This document shows positions 25,070-35,612 of a stretch of DNA of 64,000 nt, one piece after another. This stretch comes from Brugia malayi. Taxonomy: Eukaryota > Nematoda > Chromadorea > Rhabditida > Onchocercidae. The notes under the pieces are model-generated. The model searched no databases, had not been told where the DNA came from, and saw only the letters and a list, made by a program, of their open reading frames with translations. Both the position numbers and the translations under genes were made by a program. The stretch lies in the NCBI RefSeq assembly GCF_000002995.4, contig NW_025062479.1, positions 23,490,221-23,554,220 of the forward strand, given 5' to 3'. Within the stretch, counting starts at the first letter, position 1. Each line of letters opens with the position of its first letter.

Positions 25070-25826
25070 CATCATGGTATTCCTGTTTGCTGCAGAAATT
25101 TTAATTTTTCAATTTTTGTTCATCCATCTGATTTGGAAGTTTTCAATCATAACAATTATCACTTTGTCATTTGTTCCTCCTAATTCAGTATTGTTGTTGC
25201 AATGTTTAATCTGCTTATTTAAAAAAAAAAAAAGAAAAAAGAAAATGATGTAGAAATCGCTTTGTTGTCTGTACATAACGATTTCAGTTTAAATTAAAAA
25301 TCTATTCTGAAGATTTCTACTCTTTCTCATTTAATATTATCAATGAATGCTTTAAGAATGAAATCTCTTTATTCTATTGTTTTTGTTTTGTTTTTTTTTT
25401 TTTCTTCCACTTAATGATATCGATTGCATAATTATTGTATATTTAACTAAGAAATTAAATGCTTTACAGAAAGAATTCCAAAATATTATTACGTGTTTGC
25501 TGTTTTTTTTTTTTTTTTTTTTTTGCAATAAATCAATATATTGATATTTGATTTACGTGTTCCTTCGTATACCTGTGAAAATTTTTGTTGTTTTTTATTT
25601 TTCTTTTTCAGCGATATTTATCATTCATGATAAAATTTTAGCCTGTGATTAAATTGATTCTTGTATCAATTGTTTGATCTATGTTTACTTTAATTTTTAC
25701 TTTTTGATACGAGGATATTTTTCATTTACTCATAAACAACGAAATATGTAATAATTTCCAGTTATTTGCATAATTAATGAACAACTATAATATAATTGTT
25801 ATTCTTTTCTTTTTTTTTAGAAATAT
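25070..25826. other. Intergenic between dcs-1 and the Pol III subunit gene
   Basis: AT-rich with T-runs at 25391-25403 and 25503-25524. It ends in TTTTTTTTAG at 25820, six nt before the next ATG, which fits a spliced-leader acceptor. Confidence 0.5.
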
Positions 25827-26552
25827 ATGCTGTTGTTCTGCCCAGAGTGTGGTTCATCTTTGCAAATTGAAGAGGGTTCCAATTGCTATCAATTCGCTTG
25901 TCATAATTGTCCATATGTACAACCAATTACAAAGCTTGTAAGTCTTAATTATCTTTAGGATATTTTTCAAAAAAATTCTTCCTCTTTATTATGATCATTA
26001 TTTAGACTTTAAATGAATGAGCATTTCAAATGTGATTTCCTTATTCGTCTAAGTAAAGTAATTCGAATTTAATATTATTTTCACTATTCTTATATTCGAC
26101 ATATAATTTGCTTTTTCATTTACTTTATCCTATTAGATTTATTTCTTCTTTTGAAAACAATGAAATTCTGATTAGGTATTCTTTCTTGAGTTTTTTTTTT
26201 TTTTTTTTTTTGCAAAAAACAAAAACAAAAAATTGAAAATATTATAGATAAGAAGTCGACACTATCCAAAGTTAAAAGATTTGGATGAAGTGCTTGGTGG
26301 TCCTGGCGCATGGGAGAATGCTCAAATTACAAATGGTTAATTTTTAGTAATTTTTAAAAATGACATTTTGAATGATATGATATTTTTCATCATCTTTTTT
26401 TTTTATATATCTTTCTGTTAACAGAACGTTGTCCTCGTTGTGCTGGTGATCGAGCATATTTTATGCAATTGCAAACACGTAGTGCTGATGAACCAATGAC
26501 TGTTTTTTATCGTTGTGCCAATTCAGAGTGTGCGCATCGTTGGAAAGAATAA
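25827..26552 (+). CDS. polr3k: RNA polymerase III subunit K (RPC11/POLR3K, TFIIS-like)
   Basis: Small Pol III subunit needed for intrinsic RNA cleavage, termination and reinitiation. Exons are 25827-25937, 26248-26335 and 26425-26552; 108 aa, the same length as the human protein. The N-terminal zinc ribbon uses CPEC and CHNC, after MLLF. The C-terminal TFIIS-like ribbon has CPRC, the acidic hairpin LQTRSADEPMTVFYRC and C-x4-C-x-HRW near the end. The QTRSADE loop with its Asp-Glu pair is the catalytic tip in this family. The start is placed 7 nt after an isolated TTTTTTTTAG (trans-splice-like). The last codons TGG AAA GAA TAA match the beginning of the 27-bp minisatellite that follows, so the coding end and repeat are homologous. 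Confidence 0.97.
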
Positions 26553-27290
26553 TCAATAAATTGGTACATTGAAAAATAATCAATAAATAGGTATATTGAA
26601 AAATAATCAATAAATAGGTGTATTGAAAAATAATCAATAAATAGGTATATTGAAAAATAATCAATAAATAGGTGTATTGAAAAATAATCAATAAATAGGT
26701 ACATTGAAAAATAATCAATAAATAGGTATATTGAAAAATAATCAATAAATAGGTATATTGAAAAATAATCAATAAATAGGTGTATTGAAAAATAATCAAT
26801 AAATAGGTATATTGAAAAATAATCAGTAAATAGGTATATTGAAAAATAATCAATAAATAGGTGTATTGAAAAATAATCAGTAAATAGGTATATTGAAAAA
26901 TAATCAATAAATAGGTATATTGAAAAATAATCAATAAATAGGTATATTGAAAAATAGTCAATAAACAGATATATTCAAAAATAATCAATAAACAGGTACA
27001 TTGACAGATAATCAATAAATAGGTACATTGAAAAATAATCAAAAAATAGGTACATTGAAAACTAATCAATAAATAGGTATATTGAAAAATAGTCAATAAA
27101 CAGATATATTCAAAAATAATCAATAAACAGGTACATTGACAGATAATCAATAAATAGGTACATTGAAAAATAATCAAAAAATAGGTACATTGAAAACTAA
27201 TCAATAAATAGGTATATTGAAAAATAGTCAATAAACAGATATATTCAAAAATAATCAATAAACAGGTACATTGAAAAAAAATATTGTACA
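26541..27290. repeat. 27-bp minisatellite, ~27 copies, with AATAAA in most units
   Basis: The unit reads AATAATCAATAAATAGG then TATATTGAAA. It starts within the last codons of polr3k and runs to about 27290. Almost every unit has AATAAA on the sense strand of polr3k; two or three have AAAAAA or AGTAAA instead. From about 26957 a higher-order period of 135 bp (5 units, marked by GTCAATAAACAGATATATTC at 26957, 27092 and 27227) is visible. Because 27 is a multiple of 3, the minus strand has a 276-codon open frame with a 9-residue period, which I treat as an artefact. Confidence 0.97.
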
Positions 27291-27802
27291 TTTATTGTAT
27301 TATTAAATTTATTGTTATGAAAATTCATTCAATATGTAAAATAAATGGAACATTACATGAAGTCTTTTTTTTTTACTGAAGTTTATATGAGATTTTAACA
27401 TGAAATATTATATAATATATTATATTATATACACTGTGGTACACTTAAGTCATACAAATTATACTCAACAGATTATTCAATAATGAAAAAAAAAAAAAAG
27501 TTGTATTAAAAATATTGTCGTAAATTAGTAGATCATATTGTTTTTGGTGGATTAAAATAGTGTTCAAAGGATGTTCTAAATTGATTTGGTACAAAAAAAA
27601 AGTTATCTTAAATTTTTTGTTTCTGTTATTTTTTCTTCTTTTTTTTTTTTTTGAATTTGAATTCATAAAAAAAAAAAAGCTAAAGTAAGGACAAGTTTAC
27701 TTATGCTAAAAATATTTTAACTTGCAAAAGCTGGATTAAATAAAATATAAAAATTTTTTTTTCTAAAATTGATTGTGAGAAAAGTGTAATTCATTTCAGG
27801 AT
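27291..27802. other. Intergenic, no gene seen
   Basis: AT-rich. It contains a (TA)n-like patch at 27408-27432 and poly-A/T runs. It ends in TCATTTCAG at 27799, three nt before the next ATG. Confidence 0.5.
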
Positions 27803-29711
27803 ATGATTCTGCTATCATTTCTCTCATTTGGATTTATATTGTTGCAATTTCTAATCTTTTGTGGAATTTGGATTGTTTTTATTATGGGTGTATTTATTGT
27901 TGTGCGTCTCATATTATCCAATCATTTATGTTCAATTGCTTGTAATGTGATTGCATTTGCTATTTCTAGGTTAGTTGAAATTTCATTTCCTTCTTTTTTT
28001 TGCTAATAATGTTATTTTTTTATAGATTACTGTATACTCAAAAAATGATTTTTTTAGCTAACATAGTTAGTATACAATTTCTTTTTCTCTTTTTTATTTT
28101 CTCTCACAAAAAAGAAAAAATATTTTTAGTTCACTCATCTTCCAACTTATTACACTTTATGGCAAAAGTATAGCAAATCGAAAAATGATTCTAGATAGAG
28201 GCTTACCAATGGATTGTATGGTAAATTTTATTTCTGATTGAGAATTGATGAAGGTTGAAAACATTGAAAAAATCTTTTCACATATGTTTTATTCTGATTT
28301 TAATTTAATATTTTAGTAGAAGTAATTTCTTGTTTGATAGGCATGAAATCATTTCATTTATCTTTTGATCTATTCTTTATATAGAATGGAATTTCAGATT
28401 ACTAACTAGTCTTTTGTGACAAAGTTTTATCATCAACCTTTTTTCAATAAAATGGTATGAAACATTTGTTTACTTATTATTATTATTATTTCTTTTTTTT
28501 TTTCAAGGGTTTCTTCTGGTTCATTGGTCCATTGTCGTCACATTCGTGTTCTGAATACTATGAAGCTTTACAAAGCAATATTTTTTGGCAATTGAATGTT
28601 GTGTATGTTTCTGGAACATTACTCAAAGATACACTAATTTTAATCACATCAATGGTAAAATTTTGTTACTTTATTACAACATTTTTTGTTATTATTACTG
28701 CATTTCTTATATGTAAAATATTATCTAATATTTTAAGATAACACTATTAAATCATTGTTAGAATTGTTAGAGAAGTTTTTTTAAGGAGGAATTGATCTCA
28801 TTATAATGGAGGTATAGTTTTAAGAGTAGCATACATTTAATTGCACTGTGATCTATTATGATTTAGTGGACTGTTCTATAGATAAAGATGATTAAGACAG
28901 TTAATAAATTGATAAGTAATATGTAATTGTTTGTAAAGTAAGGAGGAATTGTTAAGTGGATCATTAGATTTAAACAGTGATATGTGATATGTTGTCCTGT
29001 AAATAAGCAAAAAATGCATAACTTATCATCGCAACTGATTATTTTATTGTTTTAAAAAGCAGATTTCATTTGCAGTTTGGTGGAGCACTTGGTGAATTTC
29101 TGCAATCATTTATTGGTAAATTTCATTGGCTGTTTCATATACCTGTGTTCGTTGTAATTTCACTTTGTATTTTATTGAGCATTCTTGCTTCATTTGGTTA
29201 TCGTTTTAATTTCTTCTATGGATTAATTCGAACTGATTTCGACAAGCAACAAATTACAAAGTATGTTTTTTTTTTTTTGCTTCTAGTATACCTTGAATAA
29301 TTTGATTATTCAACACAATGTTGAATAATCTTTTATTCACTTGATAATGTTTGCTATGTAATTATCATGTCCGTTAATTATTCATCTATTGTATTATTAA
29401 CAAGAAATTACATTGATGTTACCATCAAAATACTTTGACAGAAACTTGAAGAAAAAAAAAAAAAAAAAAAAAAAAGGAAATATGTAAAAGTTATTATGTT
29501 ATCCTAGTTGTTCAATTGAGTTATTTCCTCACTTGATAGTATCAAATCCAATTAACCAACTGTTTACAGATGTGCTGAAAGAGTACCATTTGATGGCAGT
29601 ACTAAGCAGTTATCGAATAAAAAATTTGTTGAATGCAAAACAGACGAAATGAAATCATTAATGCTAATTAATGAACTTTATCAGAAAGCACATGATTATA
29701 TTTCTAAGTAA
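27803..29711 (+). CDS. clcc1: CLCC1-like multi-pass ER membrane protein, short form, 243 aa
   Basis: CLCC1 (MCLC) proteins are multi-pass membrane proteins of the ER and nuclear envelope. Exons are 27803-27969, 28130-28220, 28508-28654, 29076-29260 and 29570-29711 (732 nt), all in phase. Resemblance rests on CSEYYEALQSNIFW, comparable to CQKYYELLLVNPIW in human CLCC1, and on GGALGEFLQSFIGK then FHWLFHIPVFVVISL, comparable to [21 protein letters not shown]. Hydrophobic segments lie at residues ~5-60, ~100-135 and ~150-180. The tail is short and polar. Human CLCC1 is ~550 aa with a long luminal N-terminus. Here no upstream exon is visible between the minisatellite and the ATG, which sits 3 nt after a TTTCAG. 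Either this is a reduced paralogue or the 5' part is missed. Confidence 0.6.
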
Positions 29712-31346
29712 ACACATGATTATAAGATTGTGGTTGTACTTCGATAATTCAAATATTATTTAAGCATCAAACATGTCACTATTTGATCTTTATGTATTGG
29801 ACTTTATTGTATATGCAATTAGAGTAATTTTTTACAACTATTATCTTTTTCATAAATGTTTTAATCTTTTAACTTTTATCAAATATCTGGACTTGAATCT
29901 TTTTAGTTTTGATTCGTTTAATGTGAATTTGATAATGCTTGCGTCAAGTTTTGTATGCCATCTTGTTTACTTAACATTGTTCATCTTTAGTTATCTTACT
30001 ACCACTTATCTATACAAAATGAATGAAATAACTACTACTTCTGATAAAATGACAAAGATGAAACTGTGGTCTCAATTAGGTAATTTCGATAAAGTAATCA
30101 TACTTCGAAGAAATTAACATGGAACTTACTAATTGCTGCTTAGATATGTTGAAAAATAATTGAACAAAATTCAAAACTTTTGAATTTGTCAAGATATTTT
30201 TCTCTTTGGATTCTTTTTTTTTTTTTTCTTTTGCTAACTTATCAAGTGGTTATAAAGTTGTTAAATGATAAAATTGTCTGTATTGCTATTATTCTATCGA
30301 AAATAGTTATTTCATCTCCACAATTAATTCAATCGTTAAATTATTTATTTTTTATCTCCTCGTTTTGTGCAAATAAACAGTGTATTATTTAAATTTATTC
30401 TCCTTATATGCAATATATAATAAAAGCTAATAATAATTATGAAGAATTCACAAACATCCTTTTCCTGATTTAAGCATATGCCTTGGGTACTGTTTGTTTA
30501 AGAAAACTCAACAATTATTATTTACTCGAAAACTATTACTTACTCAAAAACTCTTATTTACTCTTATACCACATTAATCGTACTCGAACTCCTGCCAACA
30601 GCTTTTTTTTTTTGTTATTATTATTTTAACAAGTCCGAAAAAAAGTCTTGAAAAGTTCTTCCACTTCTCATTTTTTTCATAAAATATCCCCTCTAAATGA
30701 TATCACAAAAAAAAAGAAGAAAGTATTTTCAGGTCTTTGATAATGGCTGAAAAGAAAAAATTGTCAACTAGCTACTGTCATCTTATCATCATCTTTTATA
30801 GCATTAAATTTTTAGGTATAGCAGAAAAGACTTTTGAGTGCACTTTTGATTATTTCGTTCTGTTTTTTTTTTGCATTTGTGATAATTATCCAGAAATTAA
30901 TATTACTAATTTCATTCATAATATATCTTTAAAATTGCAATAAATTAAGAGTGTAAAAATTTACCTGTTGGATTAACCATTAAAAATTAATTTAAAAAAA
31001 TAAACATTATTTCGTTCTGTTTTTTGCAATTATAATAATTATTCAGGAATCATTATTGCTAATTTCCATTCATAATATACATTTAAAATTGCAATAAATT
31101 AAGAGTGTAAAAATTTACTTATTGAAAAAAAAAAAAAAAAGAATTGAAATTTAATTTTAAAACTATTCATTTTTTGAATTGATTGAATTAATATTATTTC
31201 ATATACTTATGTTATAACACATATTATAGTAATTAATATTTTTAATACTTTAAATAATTTATTCATAAAAATATCCCTCAAATAGATATCACACACAAAA
31301 AAAAAAAGAAAAGAAAAGTATACGTAATACATTCGAATATACATAA
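29712..31346. other. Intergenic with a ~155-bp imperfect tandem duplication
   Basis: No gene is supported; the frames at 29773-30117 and 30737-30943 are AT-driven. Copies at about 30852-30966 and 31009-31120 share TTCGTTCTGTTTTTT, then CATTCATAATATA, then AAAATTGCAATAAATTAAGA and GTGTAAAAATTTAC. Confidence 0.6.
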
Positions 31347-31547
31347 ATGCTAAAACGCACAAAACGGTATTACACGTCAAGTAAGACACGTCATTTATTT
31401 AAATCAACCAATCATCGTACAGCACGTCCGGTAACGCCCACCAATGATTTTATTTATAAACGCAACGCGTATCTCCGCCTCCTCCTTATAGGAGTTATGC
31501 TGACAGGAATGGTTGGTTTGTTATTTGCTATGGGTGGTACTAGTTAG
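31347..31547 (+). CDS. Possible single-pass membrane micro-protein, 66 aa
   Basis: An intronless open frame with better balanced base composition than its surroundings. The N-terminal ~45 residues are basic and polar (KRTKRYYTSSKTRH, YKRNAYLR). One hydrophobic segment follows (LLLIGVMLTGMVGLLFAMGG), then the stop TAG starts a (TAG)n tract. No acceptor-like sequence precedes the ATG. I do not recognise the family. It could also be an exon or chance. Confidence 0.35.
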   Translation: MLKRTKRYYTSSKTRHLFKSTNHRTARPVTPTNDFIYKRNAYLRLLLIGVMLTGMVGLLFAMGGTS

Positions 31548-32184
31548 TAGTAGTAGTAGTAATAATAGTAATACTTAAAGTATGACACGTTTTACGTAGA
31601 TTACGTGGTTATTTAGTTTACGTACGTGTTTAGTAAAATTTTACACTGTTTTGATTATATTTTTTGTTATATTTCTTGCTATTCATTTTTAACTAAAATT
31701 ATTGTAATTTTTTTTATAATTTTAATGACTATTGTTATAATGTATATCACGTGCTTCTAGTTTACGTGTTAGTAAAATTTACACTGTTATAGAAAAATCT
31801 TTCCCTTTTTTTTTTTTTTTGGTTAATTCGTCTTGAAAGTTTTGTTTTTTTTTGTTTGATTATGACTAAGATGATTATGATAAATATTTATAGCAATGTT
31901 GATTATGAATTAAATGATATGGTAATAGTGATTAGATCATGATTGTTATATGTACTGTGATGATTATTATGACATTAAATGATATAATGATGATTTCTTA
32001 TGTTTGATAACATTTTGCTAACTTGAATAGTATAAGTTGAACTCATTATGATATAGAATGATATTTTTTAAAAATGTTTTTTTTTTTTTTTCCATTTACA
32101 CATTTTCTTTCGTATATACTTGTGATTTAAAAGCGAATTTAGTATCTAATTATTCAATTGATCGATGAATTAATGTTTCAGATT
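31548..32184 (+). promoter_or_regulatory. BiP upstream region with clustered ACGTG elements
   Basis: ACGT cores occur at 31587 (GACACGTT), 31594, 31603 (TTACGTGG), 31620 (ACGTACGTG), 31748 (CACGTG) and 31764 (TTTACGTGTTAG). TTACGTGG differs by one base from the XBP1/UPRE consensus TGACGTGG. Two of the sites sit in a duplicated block sharing AGTAAAATTT-ACACTGTT (31614-31651 and 31758-31789). BiP is the classic unfolded-protein-response target, so a UPR role is plausible but inferred. The region ends in TGTTTCAG at 32181, three nt before the ATG. Confidence 0.5.
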
Positions 32185-35100
32185 ATGAAGACGTTACCGT
32201 TATTTCTTACTGTGGCACTTCTGGTTGTAGACGTTTTCTCACGACAAGGAGAAGATGGTAAGAAAGATGATGTACATGGTTCGGACGATGAAAAAAGTAC
32301 GAAATATGGAACAATCATTGGAATCGATCTTGGCACTACATATAGGTTAGTCACATATTCTCATTCAAATCAAGTTAATAGAGGAGAAATATAGTGCCTT
32401 TTGTATAAATCATGCAGTCCTTAACTGATTCACTGTAGTGTAACAAGTAGAGGAAGAGCAAAAATAATTTGAATAATTTAGGCTAGTGTTCTTTTTTTCA
32501 GAATTTAGGCTACAAGATATTTTCAAAATCCGTGATATCGTAACCTTAGTCTTGCATACAACGACGATTTAAGGTGATATTAATGGTTATGAAATTAGTG
32601 TTAGTCAAGTTGTGATGGTTTAGTAATTCAAAGAAACGTAAAGAATTTAAGTAGTCCAAAACTGAATATTCTGCAGCTGTGTTGGAGTCTATAAAAATGG
32701 ACGAGTGGAAATTATTGCAAATGAACAGGGTAATCGGATCACTCCGTCATACGTAGCATTCACTGGTGAAAGCGGTGAGCGTCTTATTGGTGATGCAGCC
32801 AAAAATCAGTTAACAACAAATCCGGAAAATACTGTTTTTGATGTTAAACGTCTGATTGGCCGAGAGTACAAGGATTCAACTGTACAACAAGATATCAAAC
32901 ATTGGCCTTTCGCTGTGAGTTTTATTTATTGATTTAAGGATTTGCGGAAAAAAAAAAATTATAAGTGCGATTCAATACTAAAATCTGAATTTTTTTTTTT
33001 CAGGTTATGGATAAAGCGAACAAACCAATGGTACGAGTGGCAGTTGGCAAAACCGAAAAAACCTTCGCACCGGAGGAGATTTCAGCAATGGTTCTTGGCA
33101 AAATGAAGGAGATCGCAGAAGCATATCTAGGAAAGGAAGTAAAACATGCAGTTGTTACGGTACCTGCTTACTTTAATGATGCACAACGTCAAGCTACCAA
33201 AGATGCAGGTACTATTGCCGGCCTCAATGTTGTTCGTATCATCAATGAACCTACAGCTGCCGCTATTGCATATGGATTGGATAAGAAGGAAGGCAAGTTT
33301 TGTGTGACATTTCTTTTAGGTCACTGCATTATTGATCTTTTTTTTTTTTTGGAAAGTCTATTTGTAGTGACGTTTTGCTCTTTTTTTAATTATGGTAATC
33401 CTCAAAAATGTTGGTGAATTGAATTTCTGGGTTATCTATTATTCATCATATTGAAATATTGGCAATTTGTGTAGTCCCACTTGAACTGAAAGTCTGGAGG
33501 TTTTTGGGATTTATCCTTTACAAATGTGAGATTTAGAGATGTTAGTATGTAAGAGAGAATTATTTCAGGTGAACGCAATATTCTTGTTTTCGATCTTGGT
33601 GGTGGTACATTTGATGTGTCGATGTTGACAATTGATAATGGTGTTTTCGAAGTATTGGCTACTAATGGTGATACTCATTTGGGTGGTGAAGATTTTGACC
33701 AGCGAGTTATGGAACATTTCATTAAAGTGTTCAAGAAAAAGACTGGCAAGGATTTACGAAAAGATACTCGTGCTGTGCAAAAATTACGACGTGAAGTAGA
33801 AAAGGCTAAACGAGCATTGTCTACACAGCATCAAGTACGGCTAGAAATCGAATCGTTGTATGACAACGAAGATTTCTCTGAAACATTAACAAGAGCTAAA
33901 TTTGAGTCATTGAACATGGATTTGTTCCGTTCAACATTAAAACCAGTGCAAAAGGTCAGTTTTTATTGAGAATTAATTTTATATTTGCTTCTAGACATTT
34001 GCATGGTTTACTTTCATATCTTCTATGCCATTTAAAATATGGTTCTTTTCTAGGTTTTAAAACGCTTGATAATATCTTTTCTAGGTTTTGGAAGATTCTG
34101 ATATCCAGAAAAAAGATGTCGATGAAATTGTTCTTGTTGGTGGTTCTACACGTATTCCTAAAGTGCAGGAACTTCTTAAAGAGTTCTTTAATGGAAAGGT
34201 AAAACTTTTTTGTGTATTCATTTCTGAACAAAATTAAAGGATGCGATTTTCAAAGTTTTATACTGAGATTTTAGATGTGATGTTGATTTAGTATACATAT
34301 ATAGTGGATTATAGGAACCATCGCGTGGTATTAATCCAGATGAAGCTGTGGCATATGGTGCAGCAGTTCAGGCTGGTGTTATTTCGGGCGAAGAAAGTAC
34401 TGGTGACATTGTATTGTTGGATGTGAATCCTTTAACCCTTGGTATTGAAACAATTGGTGGTGTTATGACCAAACTCATTCAAAGGAACACTGTTATTCCT
34501 ACCAAGAAGAGTCAGATCTTCTCTACGGCAGCTGATAACCAGCCAACAGTCACTATTCAGGTTTGCTTTAGCAGTTGGATATAGTTTTTTCTTAGAAAAC
34601 TGGAAGCACCTCATGTGTAACAGCTCATATAAATAAATGTATGACGACAGATGAAGCTTATTAGAAAATGATGCCTGCATATACTGAAATTCATGAATTT
34701 GTTCGATGTGTCAATGCTTCAGGTTTATGAAGGTGAGCGACCAATGACAAAAGACAACCATATCTTGGGCAAATTTGATTTGACCGGTATCCCACCTGCA
34801 CCACGAGGTGTACCACAAATTGAGGTTACGTTTGAAATTGATGTGAATGGCATTCTACATGTCACAGCAGAGGATAAGGGTACTGGAAACAAAAATAAAA
34901 TTACGATCACAAATGATCATAATCGATTGTCACCAGAAGATATTGAAAGGATGATAAATGATGCAGAGAAATTCGCCGATGAAGACAAGAAGGTTTCTTT
35001 CTAGTTTGTTCTGTTTCTGTGATATTTCAAGTTTCTAGCATTGGGTTTTCTTTAAAAAAAAATAAATAAGGATATTTCAGGTGAAGGAACAGGTGGAGGC

Positions 35101-35612
35101 AAGGAACGAATTAGAAAGTTATGCATATTCACTAAAGAACCAAATTGGTGATAAAGATAAATTGGGTGGTAAATTGGATGATAGTGACAAGAAGACGATT
35201 GAAACTGTCCTCGATGATGCGATATCATGGCTTGAAAGCCACAGGGTAGGTTTTTGGTTCTTGATTTTTTTTTTTTTCGTTCATTACTTTTCGAAGCTTT
35301 CTGAATTATAAAATTCTTTGAGGCAATCAGTCATATACTTCTTATGTTGCTATTATAAAATAGAGCAAGTTGAAGGAACTTTTATTTTACTATAAGTAGA
35401 ATTGGGAAGTTAGTTCATGAGTATGAGAATTTAATCGTTTTGCTGTTACAATAAACATATATTCTTTTCAGGATGCATCTGTTGAGGAATTGCAAGAGCA
35501 TAAGAAAGAATTGGAAAGTAAAGTACAACCGATTATTAGCAAGTTGTACAAGGATCAGGGTGCGCCAGCACCAGAAGGTGCTGCACCAGGCGAAGATAAG
35601 GATGAGCTTTAG
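32185..35612 (+). CDS. BiP: ER chaperone BiP/GRP78 (HSP70 family)
   Basis: ATP-driven chaperone of the ER lumen that binds hydrophobic segments of nascent proteins and restrains UPR sensors. Exons are 32185-32345, 32677-32914, 33004-33292, 33569-33954, 34085-34198, 34315-34560, 34723-34992, 35081-35245 and 35472-35612; 2010 nt, 669 aa (human 654). A signal peptide ([19 protein letters not shown]) is followed by an acidic linker. The ATPase motifs are GIDLGTTY (residues 46-53), the stretch ending [17 protein letters not shown], and [10 protein letters not shown]. The substrate-binding domain includes [15 protein letters not shown] and [20 protein letters not shown]. The protein ends KDEL then TAG, which is ER retention. 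The intron after exon 3 must be GC-AG (G|GCAAGT), since that is the only join restoring [13 protein letters not shown]. The start follows a trans-splice-like acceptor by 3 nt. One of the clearest calls in the window. Confidence 0.98.

Noticed and set aside
26461..27291. 276-codon minus-strand open frame with a 9-residue hydrophobic repeat
   Set aside because: It is the antisense of a 27-bp minisatellite; unit length divisible by three keeps any frame open. The other end overlaps polr3k coding sequence.
29773..30117. 114-codon plus-strand hydrophobic open frame
   Set aside because: Downstream flank of the CLCC1-like gene; AT-biased residues, no acceptor or conserved motif.
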